Shown here piece by piece: positions 44,944 to 54,280 of a DNA stretch of 64,000 nucleotides. The notes beneath the pieces were generated by a model, which was given only the letters and a program-made list of their open reading frames with translations, was not told where the DNA came from and did no database searches. The DNA comes from an uncultured Bacillota bacterium (lineage in GTDB: Bacteria > Bacillota > Clostridia > Peptostreptococcales > Anaerovoracaceae): positions 1 through 64,000 of the forward strand of contig CAKMKG010000003.1 of NCBI GenBank assembly GCA_927441425.1, given 5' to 3'. The position numbers were made by a program, and so were the translations under genes. Every line of letters begins with the position of its first letter. The first letter of the stretch is position 1.

Positions 44944-45930
44944 TTATTGTATCGCTCCGGCCTTCTTGTGCATTTCAATGAACTCATCAACATTGTCTTT
45001 TGTAATCAGCGGACAGTCGATATCCATATTGATTTCTGTTTCTGCTCCGGTTACGAGCTTGTTTGTCGTATCCAGAATTGATGTTGCAAGGTCATATGCA
45101 CTCTGCAAGCTTGTAGAAGTCATCAGACCCTCCTTAATCAGGAGAACAGCTTCTGCTGTACCGTCAACACCGTATGCAAGGGTGCTCTTATACTTTGCAT
45201 TGCCTTTGATAACTTCCAAAGCGCCGGCAGCCATATTGTCGTTCATTGCGATGATCGCATCGATTTTGTCGTTGGCCTGAACCCATGTCTCCATGTAATT
45301 CATAGCTTCATCTTTATTCCAGTTTGCGATTTCTTCACCGACGATCTTTACATCCGGTCTCTTATCAAAGAATTCTTTCTGCCAAGCTGTACGTCTTTCG
45401 TCAGCATGGAAGTTTCCCGGAGGGCCCTTCAATACAACAACGTTGGCATTCTGAGGAACCTGTGAAACTGCAAGGTCACAATTTACTTTTGCCTGAAGAT
45501 ATGGGTCTGCATCAACAGAGGATGAGCCTTCGATCCCGCTGATTCTTGCATTGGTCGTAATAACCTTAATTCCTGCGGCAACAGCCTTCTCAACATAAGG
45601 TCTCTGTGCTTCCCCATTGTTTGGCTGGACAATGATAACGTCATACTTGTTTGTAATTGCATTCTCGATCAAGCCATTCTCAGTATCGTCATTCGCCTGT
45701 CCGTCAAATACATCCAATTCGATATTGTCGTACTTTGCTGCTTCTTCTATCACAGCGTTGGCAAGCCATGCTGCAAAGGAGTCGGCCTGTGCTCTGGCTA
45801 TATAAGCCACTTTGTACACATCTTTATCCGCGCTTCCATCGGGTTCTTCTGCAGGTTCATTCTGACCGCATCCTGTCAGCAGAGAAACCAATAGTGTAAG
45901 CACTAAAGCGATTACCAAACTTTTTTTCAT
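44944..45930 (-). CDS. Sugar ABC transporter substrate-binding lipoprotein (RbsB-like)
   Basis: The 328-residue lipoprotein (lipobox LLTGC, Cys near 21) has the type I periplasmic-binding fold of ribose/xylose/polyol proteins: YKVAYIARAQADSFAAWLANAVIEEA early, DVIIVQPNNGEAQRPYVEKAVAAGIKVITTNARI, and AIIAMNDNMAAGALEVIKG. It delivers the sugar to the permease encoded 63 bp upstream. Ligand choice (xylitol, arabitol, ribose) is inferred only from the neighbouring enzymes. Confidence 0.9.
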   Translation of the reverse strand: MKKSLVIALVLTLLVSLLTGCGQNEPAEEPDGSADKDVYKVAYIARAQADSFAAWLANAVIEEAAKYDNIELDVFDGQANDDTENGLIENAITNKYDVIIVQPNNGEAQRPYVEKAVAAGIKVITTNARISGIEGSSSVDADPYLQAKVNCDLAVSQVPQNANVVVLKGPPGNFHADERRTAWQKEFFDKRPDVKIVGEEIANWNKDEAMNYMETWVQANDKIDAIIAMNDNMAAGALEVIKGNAKYKSTLAYGVDGTAEAVLLIKEGLMTSTSLQSAYDLATSILDTTNKLVTGAETEINMDIDCPLITKDNVDEFIEMHKKAGAIQ

Positions 45931-45993
45931 TTCACTTCTCCTTTTAAATTTTAATATTCAATATTCTTAATAGATTGCTCTATTTAAGACTGA

Positions 45994-46977
45994 TTAACCC
46001 TCGGCATTGCCTTTTTTCCGGCCGACCCGTTTTGTCTTCGCCCATATGTCATATATAACAGCCAGGGCTATGATTGCGCCTCGCACGATTTGCTGCAGGT
46101 AAGAGTTTACCCCCGTTAATACCATGATGTTGTCAAGGAAGCCGACAATGAATGCTCCGGCAAGTGTACCGGATGCGGATCCGATTCCGCCGGAAAAGCT
46201 TGTGCCGCCAATGACAGCCGCCGTAAGTGCCTTGAATTCGTAACCGATGGCGCCGTTGGGCATACCACCATTTACTCTGGACATAAACAGCACGCCCGCT
46301 ATGCCCACGAAAATTCCGTTTATAATGAATGCTCTCATTTTAATTCGATCTACGTTGATTCCGGAAGCATTTGCCGCTTCTTCATTTCCACCGATGGCAT
46401 AGACGGATCGCCCAAACACCGTATGTTTTAAAAGGTACCAGGTCACAATCAACAGCAAGATCATAAAGAGAATCGGCGTCGGCATCCCAAGAATTTGCCC
46501 CTGACCAAACTTGGTATACTCATCAATCTGATAAATATTTTGGCCGTTTGTGTACATCAGGGCAGCACCCCGCGCCATCGTCATCATTGCAAGGGTTGCA
46601 ATAAAAGGCGGCGTTTTAAACTTGGTAACCATTAATCCGTTTAGAATATTGCAAAATACCCCCACCAGGATCGCAACGATAAATGCGATGGTCAGCGACC
46701 CCGTTGTCTTGTAGATCGATACCGAAAGTACGCCGGCCAGAGCCAGAACCGATGCGGAGGACAAATCCAGCATCCCGCATATGATAAGGATGGTTTGTCC
46801 GAATGCCAGAATTGTTCCCACTGATATTTGTGTGGAAATGTTTTGAATGTTTTCAGTGGATACGAAGTTCTCATTTGCAAGCCAGCAGACCACGAAGAGA
46901 ACAATCAGCACAAAATAGATACTGTATTTGCTTTTTATATTTGACCACAGATTCTGACTATTGTTGATCATGTTCAT
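45994..46977 (-). CDS. Sugar ABC transporter permease (RbsC-like)
   Basis: The 327-residue membrane protein has about ten hydrophobic segments and the RbsC/BPD-transp-2 motifs: GQTILIICGMLDLSSASVLAL, the cytoplasmic loop YAIGGNEEAANASGINVDRIK near residue 200, and GGTSFSGGIGSASGTLAGAF. It directly abuts the ATPase gene (the ATPase stop codon is at 46978), so translation is coupled. Probably one permease homodimerises in the complex. Confidence 0.93.
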   Translation of the reverse strand: MNMINNSQNLWSNIKSKYSIYFVLIVLFVVCWLANENFVSTENIQNISTQISVGTILAFGQTILIICGMLDLSSASVLALAGVLSVSIYKTTGSLTIAFIVAILVGVFCNILNGLMVTKFKTPPFIATLAMMTMARGAALMYTNGQNIYQIDEYTKFGQGQILGMPTPILFMILLLIVTWYLLKHTVFGRSVYAIGGNEEAANASGINVDRIKMRAFIINGIFVGIAGVLFMSRVNGGMPNGAIGYEFKALTAAVIGGTSFSGGIGSASGTLAGAFIVGFLDNIMVLTGVNSYLQQIVRGAIIALAVIYDIWAKTKRVGRKKGNAEG

Positions 46978-48492
46978 TTAACTCACCCCCTCTTGTCTGA
47001 TGGTATCAGTAGCATAAGCCATAATTTTTTCCTGAGAAAATTCTTCTCTTTTCAGTACACCTGTTACTTTGCCCTTGGCCATAACATAGATTTTATCGCA
47101 CATCATAATCAGTTCCTGCAGCTCTGAAGAAACCATAACGAGCGCCTTTCCCTCCTTTGCAAGCATCGTCATGAGCTTGTATATTTCATGCTTGGCGCCT
47201 ACGTCGATTCCGCGCGTCGGCTCATCCATGATCAGGATATCGGGATCGGTTACCATCCACTTAGCCAGCACCACTTTTTGCTGGTTTCCTCCGCTTAATG
47301 ACATGATGGCGGTCTCATAATTCGGTGTCTTGACGTTCATCTTTTTGCAAAAATCTGCTACCGTCTTATTCTCTTGCTCTGCATGAAGTCTTCCTCCGTA
47401 GATGAACTTCTTCATACTGGACAAAGAAACATTTTCCCTGACGCTGCGAATGGGAATAATTCCGAACCGCCTTCTGTCCTCCGATAGCATGACCATTTTC
47501 TTATCGATACTGCTTTTTACATTCTTAATATTGATCTTCTTGTTTCTTATGAAGATTTCCCCGGCCTGATAGGGGTCTAATCCGAATAATGCCCGCATGA
47601 CCTCTGTTCTTCCCGCTCCCATGAGACCTGCAAAGCCAATAATTTCTCCGGCAGAAACATCAAAGCTAACGTCTTTAAATTTGCCCTCGCCGGTTAACCC
47701 TTTGACCTCAAGCATTTTCTCTCCGATGGCGATGTCTTCCTTCTGAAAAACACTTTCCAGCTTTCGTCCGACCATTTGCGTAATAACCGTTTCCATGTCA
47801 TACTCATCTTTTGGCCGTGAATCTACAACACAGCCGTCTCTGAAAACGGTGATCTCATCTGCAATCCGGAATATTTCATCCATTTTATGTGAGATATAAA
47901 TTATGCTGGTGCCGCGTTCTCTCAGCTCATTAATTTTCTTGAAGAGGACCGCAACCTCTTTTTGTGTGATGGCGGAAGTCGGTTCGTCCATGATAATAAT
48001 ATCCGAATTATAAGAAATTGCCTTTAAGATCTCCAACATCTGGATGTCCGACACGGTCAGGTCCTTCAGCTTTGTATCGGGACGATAGCTGAGTTTCTCG
48101 GATTCAAGGAGTTCCACCGTTTGTTTTCTTATCTCCTGCCAGTCAACCTTGCCAAATTTGTCTTTCGGCCAATTCCCGACAAACAAGCTTTCTTCAATGG
48201 TCATCTCCGGGATGTAGTTGAGTTCCTGGAAAATCATAGAGATGCCGAGACTTCTGGCTTGAATGGGACTGTTGATTTCCACAACCTTCCCGTCTATAAG
48301 AATTTGGCCTGAATCAGGCTTATATATCCCATTGATCACCTTCATCAGGGTTGATTTCCCTGCACCATTCTCCCCGCACAGGACATGGACAGTCCCCTTT
48401 TTAACAGAGAAGTTAATCCGGTCCAGTGCCTTAACCCCAGGAAAGGATTTTTCAATGTTGGAAACGCTTAACTTTATCTCCTGATTCATCAT
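46978..48492 (-). CDS. Sugar ABC transporter ATP-binding protein (RbsA-like, two domains)
   Basis: The 504-residue protein is a tandem fusion of two nucleotide-binding domains. The first has Walker A CGENGAGKST and Walker B IIIMDEPTSAI. The second has a degenerate Walker A (GLMGAGRTE) but intact LSGGNQQKVVLAKWM signature and DILIMDEPTRGID, the normal pattern for RbsA/XylG/MglA. It is first of five genes (ATPase, permease, binding protein, dehydrogenase, xylB). The spacer upstream holds the palindrome at 48607 and a 12-bp hairpin, possible control sites. Confidence 0.94.
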   Translation of the reverse strand: MMNQEIKLSVSNIEKSFPGVKALDRINFSVKKGTVHVLCGENGAGKSTLMKVINGIYKPDSGQILIDGKVVEINSPIQARSLGISMIFQELNYIPEMTIEESLFVGNWPKDKFGKVDWQEIRKQTVELLESEKLSYRPDTKLKDLTVSDIQMLEILKAISYNSDIIIMDEPTSAITQKEVAVLFKKINELRERGTSIIYISHKMDEIFRIADEITVFRDGCVVDSRPKDEYDMETVITQMVGRKLESVFQKEDIAIGEKMLEVKGLTGEGKFKDVSFDVSAGEIIGFAGLMGAGRTEVMRALFGLDPYQAGEIFIRNKKINIKNVKSSIDKKMVMLSEDRRRFGIIPIRSVRENVSLSSMKKFIYGGRLHAEQENKTVADFCKKMNVKTPNYETAIMSLSGGNQQKVVLAKWMVTDPDILIMDEPTRGIDVGAKHEIYKLMTMLAKEGKALVMVSSELQELIMMCDKIYVMAKGKVTGVLKREEFSQEKIMAYATDTIRQEGVS

Positions 48493-48606
48493 TGATGCCT
48501 TCTCCTTTTAACATTCTGTCTTTTTCGTCGTATTTTCATTTCTGCGAAATTGTAACTTTGATTACGTTGTTTCATTTTAATTCATAAATTCAACCCCAAC
48601 AATGTC

Positions 48607-48619
48607 CTACATTATGTAG
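48607..48619. promoter_or_regulatory. Candidate operator before the sugar ABC operon
   Basis: CTACATTATGTAG is a perfect 6-1-6 palindrome about 115 bp before the ATPase start codon. The YesN-like regulator encoded upstream is a possible ligand, but AraC-type proteins often prefer direct repeats, so this is tentative. Confidence 0.35.
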
Positions 48620-48647
48620 AAGATGCACAATTTTGCTTATCGAAAAC

Positions 48648-48674
48648 AAGGTATGGATATCCTATCCATACCTT
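48648..48674. repeat. Perfect 12-bp hairpin in the leader of the sugar ABC operon
   Basis: AAGGTATGGATA and TATCCATACCTT pair around three bases. On the minus strand GTTTTCG follows, a weak T-run, so it could be a terminator, an attenuator or a protein site. Confidence 0.45.
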
Positions 48675-48776
48675 TATGCTGGATTATGTTTAATTTGTCC
48701 TAAATTACTTTTTTTAGTCTTTCCACCGAAAATGGCACGTGTAAAAATATAGGCGGCAGATTTTTACATTATAAGT

Positions 48777-48933
48777 GCCTGTCCCGGGGATTCTCACAGG
48801 ATTAGTATTCAAATTGAAAAAAGTTTTTTCTAAGAAAACCGTGAAACCAATCACCGTCTTAATGCGAAGCATTTAAAGGCGGCGGTTTTCGTGAAAATAC
48901 TTTTTCAATTTCGTGAGAATCCCTGGGGCAGGC
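48777..48933 (-). repeat. Family A interspersed palindromic repeat, copy A3, inside a second palindrome
   Basis: The core GAAAACCGTGAAACC..ATGCGAAGCAT..GGCGGTTTTCGTG is flanked by arms AAATTGAAAAAAGTTTTTTC and GAAAATACTTTTTCAATTT (48811, 48893). A further outer pair encloses these: GCCTGTCCCGGGGATTCTCAC (48777) and GTGAGAATCCCTGGGGCAGGC (48913). It lies 52 bp past the stop codon of the response regulator, beyond a separate terminator. Confidence 0.88.
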
Positions 48934-48946
48934 GCAGTAAAAAAGA

Positions 48947-48969
48947 ACTGTCTCATTTTTTGAGACAGT
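48947..48969 (-). terminator. Terminator of the SBP-kinase-regulator operon
   Basis: ACTGTCTCA and TGAGACAGT form a 9-bp stem 16 bp after the regulator stop codon, followed on the minus strand by TCTTTTTTACTG. Confidence 0.88.
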
Positions 48970-48984
48970 CCCATTTTCTTGCTC

Positions 48985-50589
48985 TTATTGTTTCGGTATC
49001 ATGCTTTCTTTGTATTCCATAACGGTCATTCCGGTAATTCTTTTGAAAACCTTGCTAAAGTACTGTTGATTAGAATAGCCGACTTCCTCAAATATTTCTT
49101 TCGCTCTTCCATTGGGCTCCAGCAACAGGCTCTTGGCTTTCTCGATCCTTAACTTGTTGATATATAGAGACATGTTTTCCCCGGTTGCTTTTTTAAATGC
49201 GCTACATAAATAATGCTTTGACAAGTGCAGTTTTTGCGCCACATCATCCAGGGATATTTTCTCATCGTAATGGTATTGGATGAAGTTAATCGCTTTGTTG
49301 ATCAGCACGGTGGTATTGGAATACCGCGTTTGCTTGATTTCATTGATCAGTTTTCCTGCAAAATCATCCAGCAGAAGCATGATGTTATTCATATATTCGG
49401 CATTCTCGATCTTGAAGTGATAATGCTCGTATGTTTTAAATACCTTGCTGTTCTCCAGAAAGAGCCCGTAGTTGCTGAAAATATCATTCATTAAATTGGA
49501 ATAGAATATTTTCACCAGTTTCGGGTTCACGCTGCGTTGCTCAAAATATCCTCCCAGTTCGTCAAACAATTTTTTAACGCCCTCGACATTTTCCGTACTG
49601 ATTGTCTCAACGATTTTTTTATTGTGTTCTTTTCTCATGTGAAAGACACTGGGTTCATCAAAGCATATGCTACTTGCATTTGCAGAAAATCGGCTTCCAT
49701 ACTTGTAGAATAGGATCATTTCTTTTTCGGAAAAATCCTTAAATATTGTTTCCGCTTCTTTGATCGTATCAAAGACATCCGTATAAATAATGCCCAATGA
49801 ACAATCGAAATATTGCTTGACCGAACTGTTTGCCGAGTGAAGTAGCCGAGGGAGTTCTGATTCACTTAAAGCCTGGGATGAGAGAAGCATCATATACCGG
49901 TTAGCCTGATTCATATAAATATAATCGATCTGTCTTTCAGCCAGTAAGTCCAAAAGGATATTCATCACGGCATAGTTCATTTGATTCAACAGATTAGCGT
50001 CGGCATCCATCTCGCTCTTATTCATGTTAACCAAGATACTCATAAATGCAAACCTTGTATTCGACACTGGAAACTCAATCCTGTCACAACGGTCCAGCAG
50101 ACTGTCATCCAAGTTAAAATCACATTTGATCAGATCGGCAAAGATAGATCGTTTGATGTCATTCTTATTCTTCAGCTCTTTTTCATCAACGTGCTTGGTA
50201 TCGTTTCGCATATCAAGATTCTTCTTGACGGACTTCATGATTGCAATCAGCTCTTCATCCTCAATCTCCGACTTGAGGATATAATCATCCACATCAATTT
50301 TTAAAGCTTTTCTCACATAGGAAAAATCATCATGGACGGTCAAAATCAGGATGCGAGCAAGCTGATTTTCTTTTCGAATTTGTTCAATCAACCAAAGACC
50401 GTCCCTTTTCGGCATTTTAATATCTGTTATGATGACATCCGGCTGGCACTTCTTGTATTGCTCATAACCCTGTTCCCCATTGGACGCTTCCGCAACAATC
50501 GTAAAGCCGTTGGCTTCCCAGTCGATCGTGGTTTTCAGCCCGACTCTTACCAATACTTCATCATCTACGATAAGAACCTTATACATCAT
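48985..50589 (-). CDS. Two-component response regulator, YesN/AraC type
   Basis: The 534-residue protein has an N-terminal receiver (KVLIVDDEVLVRVGLKTTID; phosphoacceptor Asp in VIITDIKMP; Lys in DDYILKSEI), a long middle region of about 280 residues, and a C-terminal AraC DNA-binding domain (ISLDDVAQKLHLSKHYLCSAFKKATG, then AKEIFEEVGYSNQQYFSKVFKRITGMTVMEY). It overlaps the kinase gene by 11 bp. It probably activates the sugar ABC operon immediately downstream after phosphorylation. Confidence 0.92.
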   Translation of the reverse strand: MMYKVLIVDDEVLVRVGLKTTIDWEANGFTIVAEASNGEQGYEQYKKCQPDVIITDIKMPKRDGLWLIEQIRKENQLARILILTVHDDFSYVRKALKIDVDDYILKSEIEDEELIAIMKSVKKNLDMRNDTKHVDEKELKNKNDIKRSIFADLIKCDFNLDDSLLDRCDRIEFPVSNTRFAFMSILVNMNKSEMDADANLLNQMNYAVMNILLDLLAERQIDYIYMNQANRYMMLLSSQALSESELPRLLHSANSSVKQYFDCSLGIIYTDVFDTIKEAETIFKDFSEKEMILFYKYGSRFSANASSICFDEPSVFHMRKEHNKKIVETISTENVEGVKKLFDELGGYFEQRSVNPKLVKIFYSNLMNDIFSNYGLFLENSKVFKTYEHYHFKIENAEYMNNIMLLLDDFAGKLINEIKQTRYSNTTVLINKAINFIQYHYDEKISLDDVAQKLHLSKHYLCSAFKKATGENMSLYINKLRIEKAKSLLLEPNGRAKEIFEEVGYSNQQYFSKVFKRITGMTVMEYKESMIPKQ

Positions 50590-52357
50590 TACCCCCGTAT
50601 TCTTCGGTCTCTTTATTGAATCGGATGACAGGCAAATTCACAATGACCCTTGTCCCTTTGCCGATCTCCGTCTCTATCTCCAGTCCATAATTCTCTCCGC
50701 AATACAGCTTGACCCTCTGGTTGACATTGTTTAGCCCTACTTTGCTGAATTTGCTCTTACTTGAATCATTACCGAATATTGATCTCAGAATCTCAGGAGC
50801 GATACCCGGTCCGTCATCTTGGATTTCAGTGATCAGCTGTCCGTCCATCAGATATGCGCTGATCTTGATCTGGAGCTCCCTCCGCTCGTCCTCCATTCCA
50901 TAAATAATGGAATTCTCAACGATTGGCTGCAGGATCAGCTTGGGGACCAAAAGATTCATGCAGCTTTCATCAACGATATAATCAATGCTCATTGCTTTAT
51001 TGAAACGCAACTTTTGAATCACGATATAATTCTTTACATAATCAATTTCTTCCTCCAAGGAAATCATTTCTCTTCCCAGATTCGTACTGATTCTAAGGAG
51101 CTTGACCAACGCAGTAATGGCTTTACTTACACTGTTGTTCCCTTGTATTTTTGCCATCCACTTGATCGTATTCAGCGTATTGTAAAGAAAGTGAGGATTG
51201 ATTTGCGCATGCAGGGCTTCCAGCTCAACTTCCTGCTTTTCCTGTTCTTCTCTGATCAACTGATCGATCAGCTTTTGCATTTCGGAAATCATCTTGTTCA
51301 AGCTGTGCCCCAGCTGTCCGACTTCATCACTGGACTTTACCTCTGTTCTGGCTGTCAGATCGCCCTGCTCGACTCGCTTAATTACACTCATCATTCTCAT
51401 CATCGGCTCAGTATACCGGAAGGAGAAAAACAGAAAAAACAAGATAATAATGATGGTATAAACAAAGCCTCCGATCATAAAATATCTTTGAATCTGATAA
51501 AACTCTCCATACATATAATCTGTCGGTATTGTTTTAATGAGCTTCCAGCCATTGCTTTCTATCGTAGAATAAATAGCCACCTTATCCACATCTGACTGAT
51601 ACAGGATATAATTATGCCCCGTCTTGTCTGCCAATACCGTCTGCGCATAAGGTTCCGTCTTGATAGACCCTCCTATCTTACTTTTGTCGGTATGGCTGAC
51701 AATATTACCCTGGGCATCGCAAATCAGCACTTCCGTATTTTCGCTATCCTTCAGCTCTCCATATGCTTGCTCTAAAACCACCTCTTCCAGATCAATCAGT
51801 AAGTAGCCGTACGCTTTCAACGTATTGAAATCAACAATCTTCCGAGCAAGAGTAAAGTAGTTCCGGCTGAACTTTCCCGACAGGATCTCAATTTCTTCGC
51901 TCTCAGTCGGCAGCCACATGGGCTGTCCCGAAGATTCCTCAAGTGCCGGGTTGATACGCCTCTCCCAATTTGCTTTTTTCGATCCTACTGAATAATAAGT
52001 ATCATTCTGAACCAGATCGATCACCTCAATGTCGTCTCTGGATAAAATGAAATTTCTTAACACGCGTTCGAAATCATCGACTCTGTACTCATATCTATGG
52101 TCCAGCATATACAGCATTTCACTGTTCGAAGCAATTACAGTAGAGAACTCCTGTATATCATCCAATATAAAATTCAGTTTTTCGCCGGCTTCAAATACCG
52201 ATTGGATCGCTGTCTCTGTATACTGGTCTTTGATAATATCCTTAACTGTCAGGGAATAAATCAAGGATATGGCCGCAATAGGAATTACGATCAAAACGAT
52301 TGCCATAATAATCAGCTTCCCACGAAGCGAGTTGAAAACCTTAATTTTGCTCACCAT
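50579..52357 (-). CDS. Sensor histidine kinase, YesM/LytS-like
   Basis: The 592-residue membrane kinase has a transmembrane helix near residues 15-38, an extracytoplasmic sensor of about 250 residues, a second helix near 300-322 (YFMIGGFVYTIIIILFFLFF), a HAMP linker (RYTEPMMRMMSVIKRVEQGDLTART), the His_kinase box with phospho-His in HAQINPHFLYNTLNTIKW and a C-terminal ATPase (QPIVENSIIYG, DDGPGI). It overlaps the binding-protein gene upstream by 17 bp and the regulator downstream, so all three are coupled. Confidence 0.93.
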   Translation of the reverse strand: MVSKIKVFNSLRGKLIIMAIVLIVIPIAAISLIYSLTVKDIIKDQYTETAIQSVFEAGEKLNFILDDIQEFSTVIASNSEMLYMLDHRYEYRVDDFERVLRNFILSRDDIEVIDLVQNDTYYSVGSKKANWERRINPALEESSGQPMWLPTESEEIEILSGKFSRNYFTLARKIVDFNTLKAYGYLLIDLEEVVLEQAYGELKDSENTEVLICDAQGNIVSHTDKSKIGGSIKTEPYAQTVLADKTGHNYILYQSDVDKVAIYSTIESNGWKLIKTIPTDYMYGEFYQIQRYFMIGGFVYTIIIILFFLFFSFRYTEPMMRMMSVIKRVEQGDLTARTEVKSSDEVGQLGHSLNKMISEMQKLIDQLIREEQEKQEVELEALHAQINPHFLYNTLNTIKWMAKIQGNNSVSKAITALVKLLRISTNLGREMISLEEEIDYVKNYIVIQKLRFNKAMSIDYIVDESCMNLLVPKLILQPIVENSIIYGMEDERRELQIKISAYLMDGQLITEIQDDGPGIAPEILRSIFGNDSSKSKFSKVGLNNVNQRVKLYCGENYGLEIETEIGKGTRVIVNLPVIRFNKETEEYGGNDV

Positions 52358-53864
52358 ACCCTCCGCCGGATTTATTTTCTTCCAATATTTCGTTCAACTC
52401 CTGATCAATCTTTTCTGCTGTTTTTCTGCTGTCCAGATTCAGCTCGATCATGTCATGTAGATTACTAACCAGAACCTTTTCCACTTCATAAAAGTTTGAT
52501 ACTTTCGGCCGCAGATAGATATTCTGGGGCTTCCATGCCTCAATCACCGCACCCATATGTTTCAAGACCGCGTCCTCCCCCGGCACCGAATTTTCAAGCT
52601 GCATTTTGATCAGCGGATCTTCATATGCCGATTGCCGTGTAGGTAGACTGCCACCTTCGGGATGTTTGAGAACCTCCAGCTGCATCTCCTTTGAAGTTGC
52701 CCAGACGGTGTAAAGCCAAGCCGCTTTCTTTTCCTCCTCCGAAGCATGCTTGTTGATCCCGATCCCGGAGCCCCCGTATATGTTTGCGCTTCTTCTATCG
52801 CCATAGGGCAATATTGCGTATCCTACTTTTCCATACACCTTGGAATACATCTTATCCTCAATATAGGTGTAGTTTTCGTCCCAATTTGCCATCATGGCAA
52901 CATCGCCGTCCCGGAAGGCTTTGGCCAGGTCAGTCCAATTCCAATTGACACTTTTGGGCGCAGATACGCTGGCCACTTTTTTATAAACATCCAGGGCTTG
53001 TATGAAATCGTCATTCAAAACATTAATCCTGGCAAATGTATCCAATCCTAATGTGTTAATTTTGTCATCAGAAAAGTAATCACCCCCGTACGACGCTAGG
53101 ATATTGGAGAATTCACAAAAAATTGAATTATGCTCCTGGGCCATCAGTCCGCTGCCATACTGTACTTCCTCATTCGGCACATTTTCGTTAATCCACTTGG
53201 CCGCTTCGCTATATCGCTCCCAGGTAAAACCACTTGTCCCGGGAGTCCAGTCATAGCCCGCATCCTTTTGAAATTGCTCCTTGTACTTCTCAAAAATGTC
53301 TTTTCTGTAGTACAAAATCATTGTTGTGCTGTCGAAAGGCACGGCATAAACATTTTCATCGTTTTTAAAATAAGAGCACACCATCGTCTGATTCTCAAAA
53401 AAATCATCCAGAAAACCTTCAATCCGGGGCAAATTCGGATCTTCATTATAAGGATTCAATATCTCGAGGTAATCGCTGAACCGATTCAAGGTCTGGTATG
53501 GGTCTACATAGATAATCTGATACTGTCCCGCCTGCGCGATAAAATCCAAGTTTATCTTTTGAACCAGGGTATCGAAATCCACTGGTTTGATATTGATGTT
53601 GATTCCTGTGATCTCTGAAAATTCTTCGCCTTCATGGGAGAGTATATTCGCGTACAGGTTATTTTCCACAATGAAATTGAGCGTCATTCCTTCAAATTGC
53701 CTGACATCATAATCCTCCGGCAGGTTAAGCTTCTCGAAGCTTGTCCCATAAAAGCTCTCCCTTTCATTTGATTTGGGTATCTGCGGGTTGTTTTCGACCC
53801 TATTATTGGAACAAGACGCCAATAAAATGCAAATCAATAGCAATATCAGTACTCTCTTACGCAT
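52341..53864 (-). CDS. Extracellular solute-binding lipoprotein (family 1) coupled to the YesM/YesN pair
   Basis: The lipoprotein of about 507 residues starts at the ATG at 53864 (MRKRVLILLLICILLASCS), with lipobox LLASC. The fold is that of family 1 binding proteins: MTLNFIVENNLYANILSHEGEEFSEITGINI, YAVPFDSTTMILYYRKDIFEKY, then the FRDGDVAMMANWDENY and LPTRQSAYEDP stretches. No permease of its matching (MalFG) class is present; its stop overlaps the kinase start. It therefore probably acts as the ligand sensor of the kinase and not as a transport protein, as known for XylFII-LytS-YesN in clostridia. Confidence 0.87.
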   Translation of the reverse strand: MRKRVLILLLICILLASCSNNRVENNPQIPKSNERESFYGTSFEKLNLPEDYDVRQFEGMTLNFIVENNLYANILSHEGEEFSEITGININIKPVDFDTLVQKINLDFIAQAGQYQIIYVDPYQTLNRFSDYLEILNPYNEDPNLPRIEGFLDDFFENQTMVCSYFKNDENVYAVPFDSTTMILYYRKDIFEKYKEQFQKDAGYDWTPGTSGFTWERYSEAAKWINENVPNEEVQYGSGLMAQEHNSIFCEFSNILASYGGDYFSDDKINTLGLDTFARINVLNDDFIQALDVYKKVASVSAPKSVNWNWTDLAKAFRDGDVAMMANWDENYTYIEDKMYSKVYGKVGYAILPYGDRRSANIYGGSGIGINKHASEEEKKAAWLYTVWATSKEMQLEVLKHPEGGSLPTRQSAYEDPLIKMQLENSVPGEDAVLKHMGAVIEAWKPQNIYLRPKVSNFYEVEKVLVSNLHDMIELNLDSRKTAEKIDQELNEILEENKSGGGYGEQN

Positions 53865-53894
53865 GGAAATCCACCCTTCTCTTTTTGATGTCAA

Positions 53895-54251
53895 TTATTC
53901 TATCAGATTTTTTCCTCTTTGCAACAGTTCCTTGGATTTCTTTTTCTTTGGTTTTGGTACGGATGTAATAGGCTCTAAAATGCCGATGATCTCTTTTGCA
54001 AAATCCGCGTCATCAATATCCAGGATAAAGTGCTCCTTTGCCCCACTATAAGGGAAGCCTTTTTCTGCACCTTCCATTTTGTCCGCAATACAATCAAGCT
54101 CTTTCACATAAACCATATTGTCGCAGACCAAAAGAATTGGTTTTTCATTCACATAAACCATATATTCGCCAAACATTTTCTTGCTGCGGATAGCGCCGAT
54201 CCCTCGTATCTGTTCACAGACATATTCAATAAAATCTGATGTTGTAGCCAT
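53895..54251 (-). CDS. TfoX N-terminal domain protein
   Basis: The 118-residue protein has a single TfoX_N domain: IRGIGAIRSKKMFGEYMVYVNEKPILLVCDNMVYVKE and DIDDADFAKEIIGILEPITSVPKPK. Full-length TfoX is a competence regulator in Gammaproteobacteria; stand-alone N-domains in Firmicutes have no established role. The basic tail (KPKKKKSKELLQRGKNLIE) may contact nucleic acid. It lies 30 bp upstream of the binding-protein gene and may share its transcript. Confidence 0.85.
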   Translation of the reverse strand: MATTSDFIEYVCEQIRGIGAIRSKKMFGEYMVYVNEKPILLVCDNMVYVKELDCIADKMEGAEKGFPYSGAKEHFILDIDDADFAKEIIGILEPITSVPKPKKKKSKELLQRGKNLIE

Positions 54252-54280
54252 TTTGGTTCCTCCTTCGTCTTTATTTTTTC

